DNA from: Corynebacterium pollutisoli
GTDB lineage: Bacteria; Actinomycetota; Actinomycetes; Mycobacteriales; Mycobacteriaceae
Assembly (NCBI RefSeq): GCF_900177745.1
Contig: NZ_FXAR01000003.1
Coordinates: 1 to 64,000 of the forward strand
DNA length: 64,000 nucleotides
Direction of reading: 5' to 3'
Shown: in pieces, positions 43,877 to 52,092 of the stretch
Layout: the number at the start of each line of letters is the position of its first letter
How positions within the stretch are numbered: the first letter of the stretch is position 1
Notes under the pieces: generated by a model
Database searches by the model: none
Seen by the model: the letters and a program-made list of their open reading frames with translations, nothing else
What the model was told of the DNA's origin: nothing
Made by a program: the position numbers and the translations under genes

Positions 43877-45246
43877 ACCTCCACTGTCCGGGGTTCGGCT
43901 TCCTCGTGCCTGCGCCAGGGCAGGTAGCGGCGGGGTTCGGGTGGGGTGTCGAGGCGGTGACGGTACTCGTCGAAACGTGCGGCGGCGGCCTTCGCGGCGC
44001 GGATCTCCCGGCAGCGCCGACGCCGTTGTGAGAAGGTCTGCACCCAGTTCCTCTGCTTCGGGGCCAACGGGCCGGTGGCGGCGTCGACCATGTAGGTGCC
44101 GTCGGCGAACAGCCAGTACACGTCACCGGTGTGCGGATCCAGCAGGTAGAAGGCCTGTCCGTCGGTTTTTCGGTTGTGGTGGTGCCGACACAGCATGACC
44201 ATGTTGGCGGCGGTGGTCGGCCCACCGTCATCGTGGTCGATCCGGTGATCCGCGTCGCAGTGGGTGGCCTTGCGGGAGCACCCCGGCCAGCGGCAGATCT
44301 AGTCGCGGCCGTAGAGGTAGGCGCGGATCGGTCGCGTGGTTTCGTAGGAGCGGGTCGCGGCCTCCGCGGCCTCGTCCATGTCCAGGGTTGCGGTCACCAG
44401 ATCGTTGAGGGTGGCGGCGGCGTCATCGGTGAGGATGCCGCGCTCCGGGTGGAACACGGGTGCGTCCTCGACGTCCTTGGCCTGGTAGACCATGGTGGTC
44501 ACCTTCGTGGTGATGTTGCCGAGGATAAGGCCGGTCAGAGCCGTCGCGGGGGGACAGTCCTGCTCGCTCGCGGCCTGCGCCACGGCGTCGGCGATCTGCG
44601 TGCCGTCCCCCTGTCCGACGGTGAGCTCAAAGCGCACCTTCCCGCCGGCGAGGTCCTGGATGAGCAGCTGGTCCGGCTCCTCCTCCACCGGCGGCAGGGT
44701 TGACATGAGTTCCCCCGGGTTCTCGCACGGCTCGGGGCCCTCCGTCGGCTTGTCGCCCAACGGGTGGGCGTCCGGCACGGCCAGGTTCTCCACGCTGCGG
44801 ATCGTGCCGATGATGGTCGCCTTGATGGTGGAGTTCGTCGGGGTGAGCTGACGGGGGCGCGACGGAGTGAAACGGCCCATGAGGTCCTCGTCCAGGGCCT
44901 GCCAGAAGAAGTCGTCGTTCTGGATCGCGATCGGTGCCTCACCGACCGCGCGCTCGATGGCGGAGAGCTGCTCCATGTCCAGCAGCCACGTCTCCTCCAC
45001 GAACGCCTTGAGCCGCGGCAGCCGGTCGAGGCACTCGAGGGCGTCGAGGAAACGTGCCTGGCGGTGCTTGGTCACCCCGAGCTGGCTGTAGAGCACCGAG
45101 GACAGGGTGGTCCAGTCCTCGTCGGTGCGGACATCCGTGATGGGCTGCGCCGACCGCCACATGAGGTAGTCGGCCTTCACCTTGGCCACGCGGAACTCGT
45201 AGTGGAAGTTGCTCTCGTCGAGCACCGCCCAGGACGGCTGCGCCAT
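43873..45246 (-). pseudogene. HNH endonuclease (DUF222-type) split by one amber codon
   Basis: One reading frame of 458 codons, interrupted only by TAG at 44301-44299 (codon 316). Before it lies a helical DUF222-like region ending PIRAYLYGRD. After it, in the same frame, comes the complete HNH part: CRWPGCSRKATHCDADHRIDH and NMVMLCRHHHNRKT with its zinc cysteines and His residues. A single C-to-T change from CAG would explain the stop. The truncated product would lack the nuclease domain. ATG 45246 has a GGGAGGGGGG binding site. Such genes are scattered in many copies in actinobacteria. Confidence 0.88.
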
Positions 45247-45355
45247 GGTTCTCACCCCCCTCCCGATCTCGATTACCTGTTCGAAACACAACCTAGAGCA
45301 CGCACCGGACACGGGGGTGATGAGCGGGGGTGGATGACATCATCTACGCAGCTCA

Positions 45356-45386
45356 CAGCCCCCTGCCGCGTGCGGTCAGGGGGCTG
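45356..45386 (-). terminator. Hairpin after the PGRP gene
   Basis: CAGCCCCCTG and CAGGGGGCTG form a perfect 10-bp stem with a GC-rich loop that can itself fold (CCGCGTGCGG). It lies 22 bases beyond the PGRP stop on the minus strand. No T-run, so efficiency is uncertain. The rest of the gap 45247-45355 shows no gene. Confidence 0.65.
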
Positions 45387-45407
45387 GAAGGGGCGTCGAT
45401 GAGCGGG

Positions 45408-47408
45408 TCAGTTCAGCTTGACGTCGACGTTGCCGTCGGCAGGATTGAAGGTGGCGTAGCCGCCCTCGAAGTCGACGCGGATGAGGTCGCCCTCGTTGTA
45501 CTGCTCGTTGAGCGGCATGCCCAGCGGGCCGAGGTCGAAGCCCTGAGCGGCCCACAGGTCACCGATCGCACCCCACAGGGCGCGGGCCTCGGGGGTGCCG
45601 TTCTCGTTGATGACGACACCGTTGTCGAACAGCGCGTACGTGGCGTCGGCGGTGTTGAGGCCACCGCGCGGCTCGCCGAGCACGGCACCGTAATTGGTGC
45701 CCACGCGGTCAACGGCCTGGTTGATCTGCGGATCGCTGGCCAGGGTGGACACGATGTCGAGGATCGGCTTGAGGTCCTCGAGCCTGACGCCGTCGAGGAT
45801 CTGGACGTCACCCACCTGCTGGGTCGTGCCCGGCAGGGCGCCGTCGGCGGCCAGGAAGGCCACGGCCAGACCGGCCAGGGTGCCCGCGATGGTGAGCAGG
45901 GAGGTGGTGTCACCACCTGCGGCGTTGCGCAGCATGGCGAGCGGGTCGTTCGGCTGCGGCTCGGGGGCCGGCGGCTGCTGCTGGGTGGGCTCCGTGGGCT
46001 CCGTGGGCTCCGTGGTCCGAGTCGTCTCGGAGGTTGTCTCCGTCGGCTCTGTGGTCTCGGTCGGAGCAGTCGGGCTGGTCGTGGTCGTCGCGGTCGCCGA
46101 GGTGGCGGTGCCGGACTTGATCTCCTGGTACTTCTGCGCGGCGATGGAACGGATGGTGTCCATCTGCGCGTAGCCGTACTGGCCCGGGCAGGCGTTGTTG
46201 TGCGCGTCGCGGTGGGCGAAGACGTTGGGCAGGGTCATGGCGACGCCGCCGGTGTACTTCGAACCGCCGAAGGACAGCGGGGTGTAGGACGCGGAACCCT
46301 GCGGGTCAAAGTCGCCGAGGGCGGCCTTCCAGCCGATCATCTCGCCGACGGACCGGATCATCACCGGGGTGGTGGGCACGGTGTCGTAGTTGCCCATCAT
46401 GGAGATGCCGAAGGTGCCGCGGTTGAAGCCGCCGACGTGGGCACCCTGGACGTTCTTGTCGAGGCCGCCGTAGCGGCCCTCGTAGATGGTTCCGAACTTG
46501 TCGACGACCGCGTTGTACCCGATGTCGCACCAGCCCAGGGTGTTGGCGTGGTAGTTGTGCATGCCGCGCATGATGCCGGCGGCCTGGGCCTGGGTGTAGT
46601 TGTTGGAGCCCGCGGTGTGGTGTACGCCGGCGGCCTGCAGGTTCTGGTCGTAGGTGGTGTTGCAGCGGCTGCCGGAGGGCGCGCCCCAGCCGGCACGGGT
46701 GACCACCGGCGGCATTCCGTCGGTGACGGAGTCGGTGGCCAGGGCGATGCCGCCCTCCTCGGCGTTGCCGTCGATGAAGACGACGTCGAGGTCCTCGGGC
46801 GCGGCGACGTCGGCCACGGGCTGGATGTCGCCGTAGTTGGTGGGCAGCGGGGCGAGTCCGGCGTTCACCGGGATGTCGACGGCGGCCTCGTCGGCGATGT
46901 TGATGTCGACCTCGGGGGCCTCCTCCGGGGTGCCGAGGATGTCGACGCCGACGATGGAGACCTGGACCTTGGTGGTCGGCTCGACGTAGAGCAGCTCGGT
47001 GCCGTTCTCGCCGTTGGGTCCCAGCTCGCCGATGGGCTCGGCGTCCCACCAGGGGCCCCAGGAACCGTCGGGCTGCTCGGCGCGGACGTAGGCGGCGATG
47101 TCGCGGTGGTCCAGCCAGGTGATGGCGAACATGGAGAACTGCTCGTCGCGGGTGAACTCCTTCACCGTGCGCGGGCCGGGGACGCCGGACTGCTGGGCGA
47201 TGGCGGCGTCGTCGACGACGACGTTGTCACCGGAGGCGAAGGAGGCGGAGGCCTGCGACACCTCGATGGGGCCGGAGCCGATGTCCTGGGTCTTGAGGAT
47301 CTGGTTTCCGCCGAGGGCGGCGGAGACGATGAGGGCGAGGGTCAGGACAACGGCCAACGTCGGGTTGACGCTGGTCTGCCCTGTGGCGATACGGCGTCGC
47401 TGCTGCAC
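45408..47408 (-). CDS. Secreted PGRP/amidase_2 peptidoglycan protein with LGFP-like tail
   Basis: A 666-aa exported protein. An N-terminal membrane anchor or signal spans residues ~15-38. The amidase_2/PGRP domain lies at residues ~250-420 with TRAGWGAP, VHHTAGSNNY and AHRDAHNNACPG, giving the Zn-binding His residues and Cys. A Thr/Pro/Glu-rich linker follows (TEPTETTSETTRTTEP). The C-terminus has an LGFP-like stretch (GPLGMPLNEQYNEGDLIRVDFEGG), which in corynebacteria binds the wall. Expected to cut or bind peptidoglycan stems. GTG 47408 follows GGGAGT; ATG 47453 is an alternative. Confidence 0.83.
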   Translation of the reverse strand: MQQRRRIATGQTSVNPTLAVVLTLALIVSAALGGNQILKTQDIGSGPIEVSQASASFASGDNVVVDDAAIAQQSGVPGPRTVKEFTRDEQFSMFAITWLDHRDIAAYVRAEQPDGSWGPWWDAEPIGELGPNGENGTELLYVEPTTKVQVSIVGVDILGTPEEAPEVDINIADEAAVDIPVNAGLAPLPTNYGDIQPVADVAAPEDLDVVFIDGNAEEGGIALATDSVTDGMPPVVTRAGWGAPSGSRCNTTYDQNLQAAGVHHTAGSNNYTQAQAAGIMRGMHNYHANTLGWCDIGYNAVVDKFGTIYEGRYGGLDKNVQGAHVGGFNRGTFGISMMGNYDTVPTTPVMIRSVGEMIGWKAALGDFDPQGSASYTPLSFGGSKYTGGVAMTLPNVFAHRDAHNNACPGQYGYAQMDTIRSIAAQKYQEIKSGTATSATATTTTSPTAPTETTEPTETTSETTRTTEPTEPTEPTQQQPPAPEPQPNDPLAMLRNAAGGDTTSLLTIAGTLAGLAVAFLAADGALPGTTQQVGDVQILDGVRLEDLKPILDIVSTLASDPQINQAVDRVGTNYGAVLGEPRGGLNTADATYALFDNGVVINENGTPEARALWGAIGDLWAAQGFDLGPLGMPLNEQYNEGDLIRVDFEGGYATFNPADGNVDVKLN

Positions 47409-47505
47409 GGTGGGGACTCCCTGGGAAAATTGCTGGGGAAATAGCGGATACACGTGTGGCCAAACTGGTCACGAGTGAACTCTAGTACACATTCGGGGAT
47501 GATGA

Positions 47506-48783
<1,278 letters not shown>

Positions 48784-48810
48784 TTGTGTTGACGGAGGCC
48801 GCAGAGTAAA

Positions 48811-48827
48811 GTTAACGCTAGGTTAAC
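48811..48827 (+). promoter_or_regulatory. Hexamer pair, site A (GTTAAC-N5-GTTAAC)
   Basis: GTTAACGCTAGGTTAAC: two hexamers starting 11 bases apart (48811 and 48822). TAGGTT within it may be the -10 box. The phosphatase gene starts 48 bases on. The same GTTAACGCTAGGT block recurs at 49980. Confidence 0.65.
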
Positions 48828-48874
48828 AAATGGGAAACTCAAGGTTTTCCGGCTTACAGAAAGGCATCCGAATC

Positions 48875-49495
48875 ATGAGCAGCGACCGCTACGCCATCGT
48901 CCGTGAGGATCTGCACCGCCGCTACGGACAGTACTTCTACGCCCGGACCATCGACGAGCTTCTCGACGCCACCATCGCCGAGGCCGAGGCCAAGGCCAAG
49001 ATCGACACCTTCCTGCCCATCACCGTCGAGCGCGAAGTCTCCGAGATCCTCGAGGAGCGCGCCGAGGCGAAGGGTCGCAGCGGTACCGCCCGCCCGGAGG
49101 TGCTCTTCGTCTGCGAGCGCAACGCCGGCCGTTCCCAGCTGGCCTCCGCCATCACCGCCCACGCCGTCGGTGACCGCGTCTTCGTCCGCTCCGTGGGCCT
49201 CAACCCCGTCGGCGGCATCGACCCGCAGGTCCTCGAGGTGCTGCAGGAGCGCGGCATCGCTACCGGCCACCTCTATCAGAAGGAGATCGTGCCCCGCACG
49301 GTCCACCGCGCCAATGTCGTGGTCCTCATGGGCGTCGACGAGGTCCCCGGCATCCCCGGTGACCGCATCGAGCGCTGGGACATCGCCGACCCGGCCGGCC
49401 AGCCCATCGAGAAGGTCCGTGAGATCGCCGACGACGTCGAGCGCCACGTGAAGGAACTCCTCGTGGAGCTCGGCAAGGCCGACTACGCCGCCTAA
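48875..49495 (+). CDS. Low-molecular-weight phosphatase / arsenate-reductase-like protein
   Basis: A 206-aa cytoplasmic protein. Residues ~1-65 are a three-helix N-terminal bundle (DRYAIVREDLHRRYGQYF...). The phosphatase/ArsC fold follows with active loop CERNAGRS (Cys80-Ser87, a CX5R loop) and the general acid in ERWDIADPAG. It should act as a tyrosine phosphatase or thiol-linked arsenate reductase; no arsR or arsB lies nearby, so a native phosphatase role is as likely. ATG 48875 follows GAAAGG. PAP2 starts immediately after the stop (TAAATG), and a paralog follows at 50017. Confidence 0.82.
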   Translation: MSSDRYAIVREDLHRRYGQYFYARTIDELLDATIAEAEAKAKIDTFLPITVEREVSEILEERAEAKGRSGTARPEVLFVCERNAGRSQLASAITAHAVGDRVFVRSVGLNPVGGIDPQVLEVLQERGIATGHLYQKEIVPRTVHRANVVVLMGVDEVPGIPGDRIERWDIADPAGQPIEKVREIADDVERHVKELLVELGKADYAA

Positions 49496-49906
49496 ATGCC
49501 GCTTATCGACGCCCCCTTGTGGGGCGTTTTCTCTTTGCTCACCGACCCCACCGCGTTGGCGGTGCTGGCGGTGCTGGCCGCCAACCTGACGAGTCACGTG
49601 CTCAAGCGGCTCATCGGGCGTGAACGTCCCCCAGCCGAACAGTGGCTGGTGGAGGCGTCCAACTACTCCCTCCCCTCGGGACACGCCACCGGGGCGGCGG
49701 CTTTCGCGATGGCGCTGACGCTCATCATCCGCTGGCGGGCGTGGTCGCTCCTCGCCTGGGTGGGGGCCCTGGTGATCGGTCTCTCGCGCCTGGCGTTGGG
49801 TGTCCACTGGGTGGAAGACGTTCTTACGGGATGGATTCCCGGGGTGGTTGTGGCGGCTGTCACGTGGTGGATTTCCTTAAAGTTAACTCCAGGTAAACGC
49901 GTCTGA
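49496..49906 (+). CDS. Minimal PAP2-family lipid phosphatase
   Basis: A 136-aa membrane protein, short for the family because it has no N-terminal helices. The three PAP2 signatures are complete: KRLIGRERP (KX6RP), PSGH in YSLPSGHATG, and SRLALGVHWVEDVL (SRX5HX3D). It should remove phosphate from a lipid such as undecaprenyl- or decaprenyl-pyrophosphate. It abuts the phosphatase gene (TAAATG), so the two are co-translated. Hexamer site B lies inside its 3' end. Confidence 0.85.
   Translation: MPLIDAPLWGVFSLLTDPTALAVLAVLAANLTSHVLKRLIGRERPPAEQWLVEASNYSLPSGHATGAAAFAMALTLIIRWRAWSLLAWVGALVIGLSRLALGVHWVEDVLTGWIPGVVVAAVTWWISLKLTPGKRV
49882..49898 (+). promoter_or_regulatory. Hexamer pair, site B (GTTAAC-N5-GTAAAC)
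   Basis: GTTAACTCCAGGTAAAC inside the last codons of the PAP2 gene, with the two hexamers again starting 11 bases apart. Confidence 0.55.
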
Positions 49907-49957
49907 CCTGCGGATTGTTGAGGTTCGACCACAAACTCCCAGCGCGCCTACTTGCAT

Positions 49958-49996
49958 GTTTACTTTCTGTTCACCTAGGGTTAACGCTAGGTAAAC
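49958..49996 (+). promoter_or_regulatory. Four tandem hexamers at exact 11-base spacing (sites C and D)
   Basis: GTTTAC (49958), GTTCAC (49969), GTTAAC (49980) and GTAAAC (49991) start exactly 11 bases apart. TAGGTA (49988-49993) may be the -10 box. The paralog's ATG is 21 bases on. The pattern is that of direct-repeat sites of OmpR-type regulators binding on one face of the helix. Confidence 0.7.
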
Positions 49997-50016
49997 AACA
50001 AGAAAGGGACTTCATT

Positions 50017-50661
50017 ATGAACACCACCACCTTCCGCACCGTCCGCAAGGATCTCTACACCCGCTTCGGCCACCGCGCCGATTCCGCCGTCATCGACGAG
50101 ATCCTCGACACCGTCATCGCCGAGCACACCGCCACCGCGCGCATCTCCGACTTCCTCCCCGTCCTCGTCCACCGCGAGGCGGCGGGCCGGATCGAGGATC
50201 ACCTGTGGACCCACGGGGACGTCGGGACTCCGCGGAAGCGGATCCTCTTCGCCAGCCGCACCAACGCCGCCCGCGCCGTTCTGGCCGCCGCGCTGGCCCG
50301 CCGGGTGAGCGACAACGCGATCGTCGCCACCGTCGCCGCCACCCACCCGGAGAACCGCGAGGACGCCCTCATCGAGTGGGTCATGGACGAGCGGGGCCTG
50401 GCCGCCGACGGCGCGAAGTACAAGACTGAGCGTCGCCGCACCCTGGCCGCCGCCGACGTCGTCGTCTACCTCGACGCCGAGGAGCCGCACGACCTGCCCG
50501 GCCGCACCTTCGTCCAGTGGGACGTGCCCGCCACCGACGGCATGGGCATCGAGGGCATCCGCACCTTCGCCGACGACATGGAGGCCCGCGTCGTCGGCCT
50601 GCTCACCCGGCTCGACATCCCGGTGCGTTCCCGCGAGGACGCCCGCGAGCTGGCCGCCTAG
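50017..50661 (+). CDS. Phosphatase-like paralog without catalytic cysteine
   Basis: A 214-aa paralog of the protein at 48875. The N-terminal bundle aligns without gaps (TVRKDLYTRFG against IVREDLHRRYG, then DFLPVLVHRE against TFLPITVERE). At the active loop Cys80 becomes Ser80, Gly85 becomes Ala and Ser87 becomes Ala, while Arg86 stays (SRTNAARA against CERNAGRS). The acid DPA segment is also lost (WDVPATDG). It should be catalytically dead and may bind or titrate the substrate or partner of the active copy (inference). ATG 50017 follows AGAAAGGGA. Confidence 0.82.
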   Translation: MNTTTFRTVRKDLYTRFGHRADSAVIDEILDTVIAEHTATARISDFLPVLVHREAAGRIEDHLWTHGDVGTPRKRILFASRTNAARAVLAAALARRVSDNAIVATVAATHPENREDALIEWVMDERGLAADGAKYKTERRRTLAAADVVVYLDAEEPHDLPGRTFVQWDVPATDGMGIEGIRTFADDMEARVVGLLTRLDIPVRSREDARELAA

Positions 50662-52016
50662 TAACTGCTCGATCCGCCACCGCCGGAGAATCCTCCCGAG
50701 GAGTATCCGGTGGTGGCGCTGCTGCCCGCGGACTGCGCGGCCTCCACGTCCGCGGAGTGCCACGAGTACACCATCGCGTACGGGACGTAGTTGCCGGGAC
50801 GCCACCCGGCGTCCCACAGGGCGGGGGCCCGCCGCCCGTCGTCGGAGACCTCCGCGGTCCCGGACTCCTCGTAGAGCTTCTCCTGCGCCGCCTCGACGAG
50901 CACGCGGTGGTCGGTGACCAGGTCCGCGAACTCGTCCATGAACTGCGGGGCGTCGAGGCGGGCGCGGAGGTCGAGGACGCGGGCGTCGAGAAGCTCGAGG
51001 CGATTCTTCAGATCCACATCGTCGATGTCCGTGATCGCGCGGAGGTTGTCCTCGTGCAGCTCCGTGAGCCCGCGGCGCCGGACGTCGGCGTCCCCGTGCT
51101 CCATGCGGGCCAGCTGCTCGATGTTCTCCTCCGCCGTGCGCAGGCGCGTGACCTGCTCATGTGCGGTGGCGATCGATGCCCGCCGCTCCCGGAACTCCTT
51201 GTCCGGGGAGTCGGCCGTGAGCCCCGCGAGCCGGTCGAACGTGTCGTTGAGACCGAGGAAACCGGTCTTGACCTCCTCCCACTGGCCTCGCAACGCATCG
51301 TTGGCCAGGGGAGAGGTGAGCGAATGCGCGCGCACGTCAATGGCCTGCAGCTCCCCGGCGACCCGGCCGTAGTCGCGCTGGACCACGTCGAACTGCTCGC
51401 GGGCGGTGGCCACCTGCCTGCGTCGCGAAGCAGCGGCGGCCGCCCCCACGAGCCCCAGGCCGAACGCCACACCGCCGCCGCCGACGGCCCAGCCCAGCCA
51501 CGCGGGCGCATCGGAACTCTCCCGCACCGCCGTGGGGTCCGCCACGGCCTTCGTGCCCTCCAGCATGCCGGCGGCCAGGTTGCCGTCCCGCAGCGGCGGG
51601 CGCATGCGGTCGAGGATGCCGTCGAGGCGACCGTCGGCGTAGATGTCCGCGGCGTCGCACACGTCGTCCCCGCAGTACACGCCCATGCGCTGCGGGTCGC
51701 GGCCCACGGCGACGATGAGCGCACCCGGCGCCCACTTGTCACCCGCCTCCGAGATGAGGTCACGGCGCTCGTTCTCACCGAAGGAGCGGACCGTGTCGTT
51801 GAGGTTGTCGTCGTTGACCGGGAAGAGGACGTACGTGACGGCGGTGACCTCGGGCGGCAGATCGATGCCTGGGGTGCGGTCGCGGAGGAACTGCTCGTCG
51901 GCGTCGGACAGCTCGTCGGCGAGGTCGAGGACCTCGATGCGCTCCGCGGCGGAGGCGGCCGGCGTGAGCCCGAGCAGACCGATTCCGAGGACGAGGGCGG
52001 CGATGAGGGATCTCAT
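50658..52016 (-). CDS. DUF5129/TPM-domain secreted membrane protein
   Basis: A 452-aa protein with a signal peptide (residues 1-~25, ending PAASAAE). The TPM-like domain lies at residues ~30-150 (LDLADELSDADEQFLRDRTPG). A membrane helix at ~175-197 is followed by a long helical coiled-coil region and a Gly/Ser/Tyr-rich tail (SSGGFSGGGGSSSY). It matches actinobacterial DUF5129 proteins, role unknown. TATCCT (52029-52024) ends 7 bases before ATG 52016, so it is likely leaderless. Convergent with the phosphatase paralog (4-base overlap). Confidence 0.78.
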   Translation of the reverse strand: MRSLIAALVLGIGLLGLTPAASAAERIEVLDLADELSDADEQFLRDRTPGIDLPPEVTAVTYVLFPVNDDNLNDTVRSFGENERRDLISEAGDKWAPGALIVAVGRDPQRMGVYCGDDVCDAADIYADGRLDGILDRMRPPLRDGNLAAGMLEGTKAVADPTAVRESSDAPAWLGWAVGGGGVAFGLGLVGAAAAASRRRQVATAREQFDVVQRDYGRVAGELQAIDVRAHSLTSPLANDALRGQWEEVKTGFLGLNDTFDRLAGLTADSPDKEFRERRASIATAHEQVTRLRTAEENIEQLARMEHGDADVRRRGLTELHEDNLRAITDIDDVDLKNRLELLDARVLDLRARLDAPQFMDEFADLVTDHRVLVEAAQEKLYEESGTAEVSDDGRRAPALWDAGWRPGNYVPYAMVYSWHSADVEAAQSAGSSATTGYSSGGFSGGGGSSSY

Positions 52017-52092
52017 GCCGTCAAGGATAAGCGCCGGCCGTCGGTGAGTGCGGCGCGATTTCCGGCCCGGGAGCACTACCCTTGTTCCGGAG

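Noticed and set aside
43873..44202. A separate small HNH gene starting MVMLCRHHHN
   Set aside because: It is in frame with the upstream DUF222 part, has no ribosome-binding site, and begins within the HNH domain. A single amber codon explains the split better.
45960..46130. Thr/Glu/Pro repeats in the PGRP gene as a DNA repeat element
   Set aside because: It is an ordinary low-complexity wall-spanning linker in a secreted protein.
48875..50661. An arsenic resistance operon
   Set aside because: No arsR, arsB/acr3 or thiol-linked ars genes are nearby, and one of the two ArsC-like proteins lacks the catalytic cysteine.
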